Positions 1-9,000 are shown, counted from the stretch's first letter. The stretch is 32,751 bases of DNA from Oscillospiraceae bacterium (GCA_022797115.1 JAAWKB010000016.1:1-32751); one strand, 5' to 3'. Numbers and translations: made by a program. Notes: generated by a model from the letters alone, not told the origin.

Positions 1-29
1 GGGCAGCAGCTGCTGCCCGGGGATTTTTG
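1..29 (+). terminator. Possible terminator of an upstream gene
   Basis: A perfect 18-base palindrome (GGGCAGCAGC/TGCTGCCC, 1-18) is followed by GGGG and five T at 25-29. It looks like the end of a rho-independent terminator for a gene left of the window. The window edge cuts the left side, so the full stem cannot be judged. Confidence 0.4.
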
Positions 30-72
30 ATGCCTGTATGGTCATCCCACCTGGTTTTTCGCGCTTTTTCTC

Positions 73-99
73 TGTAACTTTTGTAACTTCATTTGTAAC
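73..99 (+). promoter_or_regulatory. TGTAAC direct repeats upstream of the promoter
   Basis: TGTAAC occurs three times, at 73-78, 82-87 and 94-99. The first two form TGTAACTTTTGTAAC (73-87). The same element, with one changed base, lies on the opposite strand at 239-253, just downstream of the -10 box. Known WalR sites are two TGTWAH units with a 5-base spacer, and WalR controls 3D-domain cell-wall proteins such as YocH in Bacillus. Here the spacers are 3 and 6, so the WalR link is only an inference. Confidence 0.4.
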
Positions 100-190
100 T
101 ATTTCTCGTCGAACCGGTAGATATCCGCTCGTTATCCGGTATTTTTGTTTCCTTCATGTCAGCATTTGCCTCCAAAAGATTTGAAAAAGC

Positions 191-219
191 TTGACAAAGC
201 AGCGGTTTTCTGCTACAAT
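191..219 (+). promoter_or_regulatory. SigA-type promoter of the 3D-domain gene
   Basis: A consensus -35 box TTGACA (191-196) and a -10 box TACAAT (214-219) are separated by 17 bases, and the -10 is extended by TGC. Transcription should start near 226, leaving a leader of about 185 bases before the start codon at 410. No riboswitch was recognised in the leader. Confidence 0.8.
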
Positions 220-238
220 ACACCCAGTTTTCAGAAAA

Positions 239-253
239 GTAACAAAAGTTACA
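239..253 (-). promoter_or_regulatory. Inverted copy of the TGTAAC element
   Basis: Read on the minus strand this is TGTAACTTTTGTTAC, matching 14 of 15 bases of the element at 73-87. It lies about 13-27 bases after the predicted transcription start, where a bound regulator could block transcription. Confidence 0.35.
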
Positions 254-409
254 AACCAGCGCATATACTGTTTGGGAGCAGGAAATTTTTCCATCCTCTT
301 CTGAAAGGCCGGCATGGCGGCCGGGCCTACGCGCTCCGCCGCCCGCATGGAACTGTGCATTGATTCTATGCTTTGCCCTTTTTTGAAAACCAACGGAGGT
401 TCAAGTATC

Positions 410-1435
410 ATGTTTGAAAGAAGCAAGAAAGCTGTTTCCCGCGCGAAGCGGCTGATCGCTGTCGCAGCTGTACCGGCTCTCTCCTTCCTCGCGCTGTCCC
501 TGACCCCGCACCCCAGCGATAACGATGCAAAAGCACTGTACGTCGTGAGCGGAGAGCCCTATGCCGGCGTGGACGCGCTGGCAGGCGAGGTGTTCCTCAC
601 CGACAGCACAGGCGGCCTGGTCTCCCGCGAGGACGGGAGGGATCTGTCCCTGACGGCGGGGAGCGCCGTCACGGTGATCCACCAGGATGAGCCCATCTCC
701 ACCGTATCCGGCCGGGAGACGGTTGCTGAGCTCCTGGAGCGCCTGGATGTCCAGCCCAGCCCGCTGGAAATGGTTTCTGTAGCCTTCCTGGAGGGCGCTG
801 TGGAGATCCGAATCGATTCTGAATTTGTATTTTATGAGCATACGTCCACTGTGACGGAGCACGAGACTGTCTACCAGTACAACGACAGGAAGCCCGAGTG
901 GGAGGAGACGGTCCTCCAGGAGGGCAGCAACGGCGAGTACCGGGAGGTTTACGAGGTCATCTACCAGGACGGCGAGGAGACCGCCCGGCAGCTGATCGAC
1001 CTGGTGGATACCCAGCCCGTGCCCACGATCATTGAAAAGGGCACAAAGGAAAACTTTGCTAACAACGGCGACTCTGTCGCCGCGATCAACACCAACACCG
1101 ACGGCTCCGGCACCATCACCCTGGAAAACGGCGAGGTTCTCACCTTCCAGGAGGCCCGCACCATGAAGGGCACCGCCTATACCACGGGCGGCAAGGTTGG
1201 GACCCGGACCGCTTCTGGCACGACAGTGCGTGTGGGTGTGGTGGCTGTTGACCGGAATGTGATGCCGCTGGGCACCAAGGTCTATGTGGTGTCCAACGAT
1301 GGGGAATATGTCTATGGCTTTGGCGTTGCGGAGGATACCGGCGTGCGCGGCAACATCATTGACCTGTATATGGACACATACAACGAATGCATCCAGTTCG
1401 GCGTGCGGGACTGCACAGTATATGTCCTGGACTAA
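410..1435 (+). CDS. Secreted G5 and 3D domain cell-wall protein
   Basis: The product (341 residues) is probably an exported peptidoglycan-active or cell-wall remodelling protein. A basic N-terminus (FERSKKAVSRAKR) precedes one hydrophobic segment at about residues 15-32, a signal peptide or membrane anchor. The middle, about 140-210, resembles a G5 domain (EHTSTVTEHETVYQYN onward). The C-terminal 90 residues are a 3D domain, named after its aspartates: VAVDRNVMPLGT, then AEDTGVRGN and IDLYMD. 3D domains share the double-psi barrel fold of MltA-type lytic transglycosylases, so murein cleavage is plausible but not shown. The start at 410 is chosen because GGAGG lies 10 bases upstream, and residues from an earlier start at 314 look like untranslated leader. 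The gene has its own strong promoter and a terminator. It resembles YabE/YocH-type proteins but no exact orthologue is claimed. Confidence 0.85.
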   Translation: MFERSKKAVSRAKRLIAVAAVPALSFLALSLTPHPSDNDAKALYVVSGEPYAGVDALAGEVFLTDSTGGLVSREDGRDLSLTAGSAVTVIHQDEPISTVSGRETVAELLERLDVQPSPLEMVSVAFLEGAVEIRIDSEFVFYEHTSTVTEHETVYQYNDRKPEWEETVLQEGSNGEYREVYEVIYQDGEETARQLIDLVDTQPVPTIIEKGTKENFANNGDSVAAINTNTDGSGTITLENGEVLTFQEARTMKGTAYTTGGKVGTRTASGTTVRVGVVAVDRNVMPLGTKVYVVSNDGEYVYGFGVAEDTGVRGNIIDLYMDTYNECIQFGVRDCTVYVLD

Positions 1436-1470
1436 GAACGGGCAACAACATCATCTGCGACATGATCCAG

Positions 1471-1502
1471 AAGGGGGCCGCTGCGTGCGGCCCCCTTTCT
1501 TG
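1471..1502 (+). terminator. Rho-independent terminator after the 3D-domain gene
   Basis: A 9-bp GC stem (GGGGGCCGC at 1473-1481, GCGGCCCCC at 1487-1495) with loop TGCGT is followed by TTTCTT. Two A before and T after the stem extend the pairing. It should end the transcript before sfsA. Confidence 0.85.
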
Positions 1503-1542
1503 CGGGTTCGGCGGATGGATACATAGGATGGAGGTGGGGAGA

Positions 1543-2226
1543 ATGCGTTATCACGCGGTTTCCCAGGGGCGGTTTCTGGACAGGCCCAACCGGTTCATTG
1601 CCCATGTGGAGCTGGGAGGCGAGACGGTGGTCTGCCATGTGAAGAACACCGGCCGGTGCCGGGAGCTGCTGGTCCCAGGGGCGGCCGTCTATGTAGAGCG
1701 GGCGGCAAATCCCGGCAGGAAGACGCTCTATGACCTGATTGCTGTGGAGAAACAGGGTTTGCTGATCAATATGGACGCCCAGGCCCCCAACAAGGTGTTT
1801 GGCGAATGGGCCGCCGGAGGCGGGTTCCTGCCGGGCCTCACCGGCATCCGTCCGGAATCCACCTGGGAGGACTCCCGGTTTGACTTCCTCCTGGAGGAGG
1901 GCCAGGGGCCCTGCTTCGTGGAGGTCAAGGGCGTCACCCTGGAGGAGGGCGGGGAGGCCCGTTTTCCGGACGCCCCCACGGAACGGGGCGTCAAGCACCT
2001 GCGGGGCCTCCAGCGGGCGGCGGCGCAGGGGTGGCGGGCAGCGGTCTTCTTCGTCATCCAGATGAAGGGCGTCACCCATTTCCGTCCCAACGACGCCACC
2101 CACCCCGCGTTCGGCGCAGCCCTGCGGGAGGCTGCGTCCCACGGCGTGGAGGTGTACGCCAGGGATTGCCTCGTGACGCCGGAGAGCCTGGTCCTGGATG
2201 CGCCGGTACCTGTATTGCTGGACTAG
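1543..2226 (+). CDS. sfsA: SfsA family nuclease (sugar fermentation stimulation protein)
   Basis: The product (227 residues) matches SfsA in length and pattern. It has an N-terminal OB-like part with HVKNTGRCRELL and a C-terminal PD-(D/E)xK-type nuclease core: D in SRFDFLL, then FVEVKGVTL (the E-x-K), then FPDAPTERGVKHLRGL. The family was named for an effect on maltose metabolism in E. coli and binds nucleic acid; nuclease activity is proposed for it. The start at 1543 follows GGAGGTGGGGA at 1530-1540. No convincing promoter is visible between the terminator at 1471-1502 and this start, so expression may come from weak readthrough or a promoter I cannot recognise. GC content matches the neighbouring host genes. 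Confidence 0.9.
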   Translation: MRYHAVSQGRFLDRPNRFIAHVELGGETVVCHVKNTGRCRELLVPGAAVYVERAANPGRKTLYDLIAVEKQGLLINMDAQAPNKVFGEWAAGGGFLPGLTGIRPESTWEDSRFDFLLEEGQGPCFVEVKGVTLEEGGEARFPDAPTERGVKHLRGLQRAAAQGWRAAVFFVIQMKGVTHFRPNDATHPAFGAALREAASHGVEVYARDCLVTPESLVLDAPVPVLLD

Positions 2227-2407
2227 GGCCTGCTTGAAAAGCGGCGCCCGCCCAAACAGCGGCTTGCTTTCCGCCGCTCTGCATGGGATGGTCTCTCCAT
2301 AGGCCGGTGTGCCGGCCCCTGGAAAAAATTTTTTGCATTCCGGTCAACACTTGCCCCCGCTCAACCGTTTTATGGGTGAACACGCACACGGGAGGAGGCG
2401 CACCGCC

Positions 2408-2875
2408 ATGGTGGAGGAGCTCTATGCCAGCCATTATGATGAGCTGTTGTACTACTGCGGGAACCTGGACCGGGCAGCGGCCGAGGATCTGGTACAGGAG
2501 ACCTATATCCGGGCCCTGACCCACCTGGAGGACCTCCAGGACCTGAACCGGGGCCAATGCCGGGCGTGGCTGTACAAGACGGCCAAGCGCATCTACATCG
2601 ACCGCGTCCGGAAACTGTCCCGGGAGGTCTGCGTGGAGCGGGAGCAGCTGGACCTGGAGCCCTTCGAGGAAGATCTCACCCAGGCCGATGTTGGGCAGCT
2701 GGTCAGCCGCCTGCCGGAGGGAGAACGGGCCCTGTTTACCATGCGGTACTTTGAGGGCTACAACGCCACGGAGCTGGGGGAGCTGTTCAGCCTGCCGCCC
2801 TCCACCGTCCGGGCGAGGCTGGCATCCGCCAGGAAACGGCTGTCCGGCTGGTATCAGGAATTGGATGAATGTTAA
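2408..2875 (+). CDS. ECF-type RNA polymerase sigma factor
   Basis: The product (155 residues) has the two-domain layout of small ECF sigma factors. Region 2 is residues 1-75, with AAEDLVQETYIRAL and the DNA-melting helix RAWLYKTAKRIYIDRVRK. Region 4 is about 95-150, with LPEGERALFTMRYFEGY and a helix-turn-helix ending PPSTVRARLASARKRL. It should direct RNA polymerase to a small regulon. The start at 2408 is supported by GGGAGGAGG nine bases upstream; an ATG at 2372 lacks such a site. The next gene begins 13 bases after the stop, with its ribosome site overlapping the stop codon, so the two are cotranscribed. No gene for a membrane anti-sigma factor is adjacent, which is unusual. A CAAC-N17-CGTT pair around 2343-2368 could be an autoregulated ECF promoter, but this is speculative. 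Confidence 0.88.
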   Translation: MVEELYASHYDELLYYCGNLDRAAAEDLVQETYIRALTHLEDLQDLNRGQCRAWLYKTAKRIYIDRVRKLSREVCVEREQLDLEPFEEDLTQADVGQLVSRLPEGERALFTMRYFEGYNATELGELFSLPPSTVRARLASARKRLSGWYQELDEC

Positions 2876-2888
2876 AGGAGGCACCATC

Positions 2889-4079
2889 ATGGAGAAAAAG
2901 GTTTTATCGATTCACGCCGCTGTCTGCGACGCACGGAAGGTACAGGAGAGCTCCCTGTCCGCCTATGAGCGCATTGAGATTCACGCGGCCCTGCTGCTGG
3001 TCAGCCGGGAGACACGGCCCCTGCTGGATCAATATCCGGTGGAGCTGTCCGCGGCCCACGTCCTGGAGCTGGAGGCGGACGCCAAGATCGCCTCGATCAA
3101 CGGGAAGATGCAGCTCCAGCCGGGCCAGGCAGCGCCGGAGCAGACGGTGCTGATGGTCAATGGGAAACTGGACATTGCCCCTGGCAGCGAGGAGGTTCTC
3201 AAGAGCTACGCCTGCATCATTGTGAACGGCTCCGTCTCCTGCCCGGAAAGTATGGTCCCCCTGCTGTCGATGGTCCAGGTCAATGGAACTATCGAGGCGT
3301 ATCCCGACAGCTGTATCCGCCTGAAGCGGCGGGCGGTCCTGGACCGCAGCTTCCACCTCCGGGCCAAGCAGGACGCGCTTTACTACGCCGCCCGCCAGAT
3401 CATCGCCCTGGCCCCGGACATCCGCTGGGATGTACTGGCGGAGAAGCGCGTGCGCTTTGCCACCCGGTCCCTGCTAGTGGCTGAGGAGCAGGCGGAGGCG
3501 GCCCTGCCCCTCTTTGACGAGCAGACGGACATTACCCTCCTGCCCGATGGCTGCGCCTATGTAGACGACGATGCGGTACTGAACAAGGCCCTGCTCCAGC
3601 AGCACGGCGGGAAACTGTATATTGAGGGCAATCTGGTGGTAGGCCGGGACAGCGCCCCCTGGCTGGGGCAGGTCTCCTACCTCCACGTCACAGGCGACCT
3701 GCTGGTGGCGCGGGGTTTGGCTGAAGCGGTGCAGGCAATCCATCCGGTGTACCACCGCCTGCGTGTTGTGGCCGGGACCCTGGTGTCCGGCAAGACGGCG
3801 GTCACGGTGGACCGGGCCATGCTGGAGGCGGCGGAGGATGGGCTGAGCCTGTTCGACTGCGTGAATGTCACATTCCGGGAGGATATACCGGCCGGGCTGC
3901 TCCAGGAGCGGCTGGCGGGCCTGGAGGACTGCGTCAACGTGACCTGCACCCCGGAGCAGCGGGCTGCTGTGGAGATGGCCGCCCATGATGTCGTCAGAAT
4001 CACCGATACCTGTCAGGAGGCGGCGGACGCCGGCAGCCCTGCCGGGAATGTGGTGAAATCTGCCTGCTATGTCCTCTGA
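2889..4079 (+). CDS. Solenoid-like protein of unknown function, coupled to ECF sigma
   Basis: I do not recognise this 396-residue protein. It has no signal peptide or membrane helix, so it should be cytoplasmic. It contains repeated short strand units with VNG and related turns, such as VLMVNGKLDI, CIIVNGSVSC and MVQVNGTIEA at about 92-145, and later KLYIEGNLVV, YLHVTGDLLV and LRVVAGTLVS at about 240-310. This suggests a right-handed beta-solenoid, as in bactofilins. Two similar phrases near the end, DCVNVTFREDIPAG and DCVNVTCTPEQ, look like an internal repeat. The start at 2889 follows AAAGGAGG. It lies 13 bases behind the sigma gene and ends at a strong terminator, so the two form an operon. 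It could be the sigma factor's partner or its main target; neither is shown. Confidence 0.7.
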   Translation: MEKKVLSIHAAVCDARKVQESSLSAYERIEIHAALLLVSRETRPLLDQYPVELSAAHVLELEADAKIASINGKMQLQPGQAAPEQTVLMVNGKLDIAPGSEEVLKSYACIIVNGSVSCPESMVPLLSMVQVNGTIEAYPDSCIRLKRRAVLDRSFHLRAKQDALYYAARQIIALAPDIRWDVLAEKRVRFATRSLLVAEEQAEAALPLFDEQTDITLLPDGCAYVDDDAVLNKALLQQHGGKLYIEGNLVVGRDSAPWLGQVSYLHVTGDLLVARGLAEAVQAIHPVYHRLRVVAGTLVSGKTAVTVDRAMLEAAEDGLSLFDCVNVTFREDIPAGLLQERLAGLEDCVNVTCTPEQRAAVEMAAHDVVRITDTCQEAADAGSPAGNVVKSACYVL

Positions 4080-4100
4080 TTCCGAGACACTCTTCACATA

Positions 4101-4141
4101 AGGGAACGCCCGGCTGGTTTTGCCAGCCGGGCGTTCTCCCG
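4101..4141. terminator. Terminator between convergent genes
   Basis: A 14-bp perfect stem (GAACGCCCGGCTGG at 4104-4117, CCAGCCGGGCGTTC at 4123-4136) with loop TTTTG lies in the 64-base gap between the solenoid gene and the convergent kinase gene. Flanking GGG and CCC extend it. It probably serves both strands, although neither T-tract is long. Confidence 0.75.
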
Positions 4142-4143
4142 AT

Positions 4144-6285
4144 TTATGGATGCTTGCGGCTGCGCGCCTTCATCAGACTCTCAATGGTATCCAGCAGTTC
4201 GGGGAGGTTCAAGGGCTTGGCAAGATGCACGTCAATGCCGCTCTCCCGGGATTTCCGCCGGTCGTTGTCCATGCTGTTGGCCGACAGCGCGATAATGGGG
4301 ATCCGGGCCAGGGCCGGGTCCGGGAGGCTGCGGATGGCCGCCGAGGACTGCCAGCCGTCCATGACCGGCATTTGCAGGTCCATGATAATGAGGTCATAGT
4401 CGCCGGGGGCGGCTCGCTCCACCTTCTCCAGGGCGATCCTGCCGTCCTCCGCAGAGTCAATGATGAAGCCCATATTCTCCAGAAGCTCTGTTTCGATCTC
4501 CCGGTTGATCTCGTTGTCCTCCACCAGGAGAATGCGCAGGCTGGGCTGGAGGACGGCGGCGGCAGACTCCTCCGCCGCGTCGGGCAGGGACTGGACCCGG
4601 AAACACAGGGAGACGGTGAAGGTACTCCCCTTGTTGACTGTGCTCTGCACATCGATGCTCCCGCCCATTTTATCCACAATCCCCTTGGCGATGGTCAGGC
4701 CAAGGCCGATGCCGTGGACGCCGCTGAGGGTGGAATTTTTTTCCCGGCTGAAGGGTTCAAAAATGCGGGCCAGGAACCCCTCGCTGATCCCAATGCCGGT
4801 ATCCTCCACCACCAGGCGGTAAGCGGCGTAGTGGTCGGGCGGCTCATCCCCCTCCAGGAGGGAGATCGTAACCCGCCCGCCGGGCTTTGTATAGGTCACG
4901 GCGTTGTTGGCGAGGCTGAGGACCAGCTGCCGCAGCTTCTCCTGGTCGGTATAGATGATCTTGTGCCTGACCTGGCCGCAGTGGAAGCTGAAATCGATGT
5001 GCTTCTCCTGGGCCTGCGGCAGCAGGAAATCATACGCCTCCTGGATCGTCTGGCAGAAATCGCACTCCACCTCCGCCGGCCCTGCGGCGGTGGACAGCGC
5101 GGAGATCTCCAGCACCTGGGTGATCATATGCAGCAGCTCTCTGCTGGCCGCCTCCACCTGCTCCAGGTGCTCCCGCACCGGGCTGGCATCGGGGAGGCTG
5201 GTCTTCGCCAGGGAGGTGAAGCCAAAGATCGCGTTGAGCGGCGTGCGCATATCGTGAGAGATATTGGAGAGGAAGTCGTTCTTTGCGGCAACAGCAAGGT
5301 TCGCCTTGTCCAGCGCCTCCACCAGCAGCTGCTTCTGCTCGATCTCCTGCTGGATCTCCTCGTCCACCCGACGGTAGCCCAGCACCAGCCGGGACGTCCG
5401 CGCCTCACGGCCCACCTTCACCAGGCGCAGCTGCAAATATTGCAGCTCCCCCGCCACAACAACGCGGTAATTAAAGTAGTAAGTATCCCCCTCCGCCAGC
5501 CGCTCCCGCATGTACTCCGGGGAGATGGACTTTGCGACCAGCTCCCGGTCCTCGGGGTGGACCCATGCGGTATAGGCGGCGGCATACTGGGAATATTTCC
5601 GGATCTGAAACAGCTCGTCAAAGAAGATCCCTGCCCGGCAGCTCAGGCGGTAGGGCATAATCTGATCCTTATCCAGATCCACATAGCAGATCGACTCGTA
5701 GTTTACACTGAGTCCCTCGATAATCTCCATCTCATTGGCAATCGCAGCCTGCTCTGCCAGCAGCCTGCCCCGCCGCTTTGTGGCGTCCCCCAGGAACACG
5801 CAGAACACGTCCCCCAGGGCCTCGCTGTGGAACAGGCGGCCATAGTCCTCGATCCAACGGGTGGAGCCATCCCTGCGGAGGATGCGGTACTCCACATGGT
5901 CCAGATCATCCTGGCCGCTGGAGATCTGGGAATGGATCTGATCCTCCACGGCCTCCAGGTCCTCCGGGTACACAACGCCCCGGAAGGAGTTCCCGGTAAA
6001 GGCCCGGAACTCCCGCATGTCGCTGCACTGGAAGATGTGCAGTACCCCTCTGCTGGCGCAGATGATTTCCTCCCCGCCGCCCGCGCGGTAAAACAGGACG
6101 CCGCCGGGCAGCAGGTCAAGCGCCCCCAAAACCAGCTGGAGGTCCCGCACGCTGGCGGGAGGGAGCAGATCCGTCTGCCCGCCGTTCTCCATCACCCGGT
6201 CGATCTCATCCTGGCTGGCCTCGGCCTGCCTTAATAATTCAAAAATCCGCTCCATCAGTTGACGCCCACAGCCCTGTCCATTCAT
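4144..6285 (-). CDS. Soluble PAS hybrid histidine kinase with receiver domain
   Basis: The product (713 residues) has no membrane segment and should sense a cytoplasmic signal. In order: a helical N-terminus; two PAS-like regions at about 55-170 and 190-320 (HVEYRILRRDGSTRWIEDY is a typical PAS strand, and VHPEDRELV the PAS/PAC region); a short coiled coil; HisKA with phosphate acceptor H344 in SNISHDMRTPLN; an HATPase domain with N-box LANNAVTYT and G-box GIGLGLTIAKGI; and a receiver domain with acceptor D636 in IIMDLQMPVMDGW. No DNA-binding or enzyme output follows, so phosphate may pass to a separate phosphotransfer protein outside the window. The start at 6285 has a moderate AAAGGGG site upstream; a downstream ATG at residue 11 has none. 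The gene is convergent with the ECF operon and next to lepA, with no obvious functional link. Confidence 0.88.
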   Translation of the reverse strand: MNGQGCGRQLMERIFELLRQAEASQDEIDRVMENGGQTDLLPPASVRDLQLVLGALDLLPGGVLFYRAGGGEEIICASRGVLHIFQCSDMREFRAFTGNSFRGVVYPEDLEAVEDQIHSQISSGQDDLDHVEYRILRRDGSTRWIEDYGRLFHSEALGDVFCVFLGDATKRRGRLLAEQAAIANEMEIIEGLSVNYESICYVDLDKDQIMPYRLSCRAGIFFDELFQIRKYSQYAAAYTAWVHPEDRELVAKSISPEYMRERLAEGDTYYFNYRVVVAGELQYLQLRLVKVGREARTSRLVLGYRRVDEEIQQEIEQKQLLVEALDKANLAVAAKNDFLSNISHDMRTPLNAIFGFTSLAKTSLPDASPVREHLEQVEAASRELLHMITQVLEISALSTAAGPAEVECDFCQTIQEAYDFLLPQAQEKHIDFSFHCGQVRHKIIYTDQEKLRQLVLSLANNAVTYTKPGGRVTISLLEGDEPPDHYAAYRLVVEDTGIGISEGFLARIFEPFSREKNSTLSGVHGIGLGLTIAKGIVDKMGGSIDVQSTVNKGSTFTVSLCFRVQSLPDAAEESAAAVLQPSLRILLVEDNEINREIETELLENMGFIIDSAEDGRIALEKVERAAPGDYDLIIMDLQMPVMDGWQSSAAIRSLPDPALARIPIIALSANSMDNDRRKSRESGIDVHLAKPLNLPELLDTIESLMKARSRKHP

Positions 6286-6349
6286 CGCCGCACCCCTTTC
6301 CTCATCAGAAGTTTACCACAAAAGAGAGTGTTTGTCATTATTTCCCACC

Positions 6350-6423
6350 CAAAAATTTTAGAACCTGTATTCACGGGCGGAGCCCCTTGCCGGAGCGGCA
6401 TTTGGGCAGTGAATACAGGTTCT
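6350..6423 (-). terminator. Long inverted repeat, probable terminator of lepA
   Basis: A perfect 15-bp inverted repeat (AGAACCTGTATTCAC at 6360-6374, GTGAATACAGGTTCT at 6409-6423) encloses 34 GC-rich bases. On the minus strand, just after the lepA stop, the second arm is followed by AAAATTTTT. It fits a terminator with a large loop, but a small mobile-repeat origin is also possible. Confidence 0.5.
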
Positions 6424-6441
6424 TATGTTTCGGGCGCGCTG

Positions 6442-8244
6442 TCAGTCGTCCAGCTTGAGTACTGCCATGAACGCCTCCGTAGGCAGCTGTACGCTCCCCA
6501 GGCTGCGCATCTTCTTTTTGCCCTCCTTCTGCTTCTCCAGCAGCTTCTTCTTCCGGGTGATGTCGCCGCCGTAGCACTTGGCCAGCACGTCCTTGCGCAT
6601 GGCCTTCACCGTCTCCCGGGCGATGATCCGCCCGCCGATGGCGGCCTGGATGGGCACCTCAAAGAGCTGGCGGGGGATGTTCTCCTTCAGCTTCTCGCAC
6701 AGGCGCCGGGCCCGGGGATAGGCTTTCTCCCGGTGGGCGATGAAGCTGAGCGCGTCCACCTGGTCGCCGTTGAGCAGCAGGTCCACCTTCACCAGATCGC
6801 TGACGCGGTAGTCCGAGAGCTCATAGTCCAGGGAGGCGTAGCCCTTGGTGTGGGCCTTCAGGGTGTCGAAAAAGTCGTAGATAATCTCATTGAGGGGCAT
6901 CTGGTAGTGGAGCTCCACCAGGTTGGTGTCCAGGTACTGCATGTCCTTGAACTCGCCCCGCCGGTCCTGGCATAGGGGCATGATATTGCCGACATACTCG
7001 TTGGGAGTCAGAATGGAGACCTTTACAAAGGGCTCCTCCGCCTCTGCGATGACGCTGGGGTCCGGGTAGTTGTGGGGATTGTCCACATGGACCACCGTGC
7101 CGTCGGTCTTCGTCACCTGATAGATGACGGAGGGCAGCGTGGTGATGAGATCCAGGTCGAACTCCCGCTCCAGCCGCTCCTGGATGACCTCGGTGTGGAG
7201 CATCCCCAAAAAGCCGCAGCGGAACCCGAAGCCCAGGGCAACGGAGCTCTCCGGCTCAAAGGTCAGGGAGGCGTCATTGAGCTGGAGCTTCTCCAGAGCG
7301 TCCCGCAGGTCGGGGTACTTGCTGCCGTCCTCGGTGTACACACCGCAGTAGACCATAGGCTGGGCCTTGCGGTAGCCGGGAAGGGCTTCGGCGGCGGGGT
7401 TCTCGCTGCCTGTCACCGTGTCGCCCACCTCGGTGTCCCGGACATTCTTGATGGAGGCGGTCAGATAGCCCACCTGCCCGGCCTGGAGCTGGCCGCAGCT
7501 CTCATAACCCAGCGGACGCAGCAGGCCGCACTCCAGCACCTGGTACTGGGCGCCGGAGGCCATCATGCGGATGGACATCCCCTTTTTCAGCGTCCCGTCT
7601 ATGATGCGGAAGTACACGATCACGCCCTTGTAGGCGTCATAGTAGCTGTCAAAGATCAGCGCCCGCAGAGGGGCGTCCGGGTCCCCGGTGGGGGCTGGGA
7701 TGCTGCGCACGACATCCTCCAGCACGGCGGGGATATTGAGGCCCACCTTGGCGGAGATCTCCGGCGCGTCCATGGCGGGGATGCCGATGATGTCCTCGAT
7801 CTCATGCTTTACCCGCTCCGGCTCGGCGGCGGGGAGGTCGATCTTGTTGACCACAGGGCGGATCTCCAGGTCATTGTCCAGGGCCAGATAGGTGTTGGCC
7901 AGCGTCTGCGCCTCAATGCCCTGGCTGGCGTCCACCACCAGCACTGCCCCCTCGCAGGCGGCCAGGGAGCGGCTGACCTCATAGTTGAAGTCCACATGGC
8001 CGGGGGTGTCGATGAGGTTGAGGGTGTAGGTCTCCCCATCCTCCGCCGTGTAGTCAAAGGTCACGGCCCGGGCCTTGATCGTGATGCCCCGTTCCCGCTC
8101 CAGCTCCATGTTGTCCAGCAGCTGGTTTTCCATATCCCGCTCGGCAACGGCTCCGCAGGCCTCCAGCAGCCTGTCAGCCAGGGTGGACTTGCCGTGGTCA
8201 ATATGGGCGATAATTGAAAAGTTTCTGATTCGTTCCTGATTCAT
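6442..8244 (-). CDS. lepA: Elongation factor 4 (LepA), ribosome-associated GTPase
   Basis: The product (600 residues, the normal family length) is the translational GTPase LepA/EF4, which acts on ribosomes in initiation and stalled or mistranslocated elongation. Visible motifs are the P-loop AHIDHGKST (residues 13-21), the switch 2 motif DTPGHVDF, the guanine-specificity motif NKIDLP, and the EF4-specific C-terminus with [16 protein letters not shown], ending [14 protein letters not shown]. The start at 8244 gives [16 protein letters not shown] and has GAGG about 11 bases upstream; no earlier in-frame start fits. It lies 61 bases downstream of the XRE regulator gene on the same strand and may be transcribed from that gene's promoter near 9042-9070. 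It is a chromosomal landmark showing that this side of the window is not phage. Confidence 0.98.
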   Translation of the reverse strand: MNQERIRNFSIIAHIDHGKSTLADRLLEACGAVAERDMENQLLDNMELERERGITIKARAVTFDYTAEDGETYTLNLIDTPGHVDFNYEVSRSLAACEGAVLVVDASQGIEAQTLANTYLALDNDLEIRPVVNKIDLPAAEPERVKHEIEDIIGIPAMDAPEISAKVGLNIPAVLEDVVRSIPAPTGDPDAPLRALIFDSYYDAYKGVIVYFRIIDGTLKKGMSIRMMASGAQYQVLECGLLRPLGYESCGQLQAGQVGYLTASIKNVRDTEVGDTVTGSENPAAEALPGYRKAQPMVYCGVYTEDGSKYPDLRDALEKLQLNDASLTFEPESSVALGFGFRCGFLGMLHTEVIQERLEREFDLDLITTLPSVIYQVTKTDGTVVHVDNPHNYPDPSVIAEAEEPFVKVSILTPNEYVGNIMPLCQDRRGEFKDMQYLDTNLVELHYQMPLNEIIYDFFDTLKAHTKGYASLDYELSDYRVSDLVKVDLLLNGDQVDALSFIAHREKAYPRARRLCEKLKENIPRQLFEVPIQAAIGGRIIARETVKAMRKDVLAKCYGGDITRKKKLLEKQKEGKKKMRSLGSVQLPTEAFMAVLKLDD

Positions 8245-8305
8245 GTCATGATACCTCACTATGGAAATGCATTGGCTATCGCCGCCTGGCGGCGGCAGGC
8301 GCGCC

Positions 8306-8971
8306 CTATTCCTCCAGTTTCTTTGCCCGTTCGTCCGTGTTGTGGAACACCTGCGCCACCGCCTGGGCCAGCCCCTGGTATCCGTCCGCCAGGGATTGGG
8401 CGTCCACCGCCGGGTAGTCCCCCTTGTATGCCTCCAGGGCCCGGGTATAGCGGATACGCGCAAGCGTCATGTCCGCTGACAGCACATCCATGTCAAAGCT
8501 CACCCGTTCTGTGGAGAAATAGCTCTCATTCCCGCCGGCGGCCCGGTACAGCTGCCGGAACAGCTGGTACAGGGCGCTGCTGAGATAGGCCCCCGCATGG
8601 GTGACCGCCTCCTTGCTGCCCACCTGGCCGAGCAGGTCGAAGAGGACGCTGGTGGTGTTGACGATCAGCTTTTTTTGGAGCTTCGCCATGATGCTCCCCT
8701 TCAGGTTTTCCTTTGCCTCGCTGGCGTCTATGAGCTCCTCCGCCTCAATGACGGCCCCGTCCCGGCTGAGGGAGCGGCCCAGCAGATAGTCTGCCGAGAC
8801 ATGGTAGTAGTCGCACACCTTGGTCACAAAGGCCAGGCCCGGCTCCCGGATGCCGTTTTCGTAGTGGCTGAGCAGGGCCTGGCTGATGCCGAGCTCCGCC
8901 GCCGCCTTCCTCTGGCTGATGCCCTTTTCCTGCCGGAGCAGGGACAGGACACGCGAAAAATTGGACTTCAT
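8306..8971 (-). CDS. XRE-family DNA-binding regulator
   Basis: The product (221 residues) has an N-terminal Cro/C1-type helix-turn-helix, residues 1-60, with the pattern [20 protein letters not shown] then [14 protein letters not shown] and [14 protein letters not shown]. The C-terminal 150 residues are helical and not recognised; they may bind a partner or form dimers. It is probably a repressor or activator acting near its own promoter, because two palindromes (9001-9021 and 9088-9103) flank that promoter. The ATG at 8971 has only a weak ribosome site upstream. The gene is divergent from the two-component/ABC module, about 420 bases away, and directly precedes lepA. Confidence 0.85.
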   Translation of the reverse strand: MKSNFSRVLSLLRQEKGISQRKAAAELGISQALLSHYENGIREPGLAFVTKVCDYYHVSADYLLGRSLSRDGAVIEAEELIDASEAKENLKGSIMAKLQKKLIVNTTSVLFDLLGQVGSKEAVTHAGAYLSSALYQLFRQLYRAAGGNESYFSTERVSFDMDVLSADMTLARIRYTRALEAYKGDYPAVDAQSLADGYQGLAQAVAQVFHNTDERAKKLEE

Positions 8972-9000
8972 TTGTGCACCTCATTCTCTTGGTCTCCTGT

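Noticed and set aside
4066-4079. C-terminal CYVL of the solenoid protein, like a eukaryotic prenylation box
   Set aside because: Bacteria do not prenylate their own proteins in this way; four residues are easily chance.
4120-6234. Open frame of 704 codons on the plus strand opposite the hybrid kinase gene
   Set aside because: It mirrors a real GC-rich gene, has no ribosome site, and its product has no recognisable motif. Similar mirror frames lie opposite lepA and the sheath gene.
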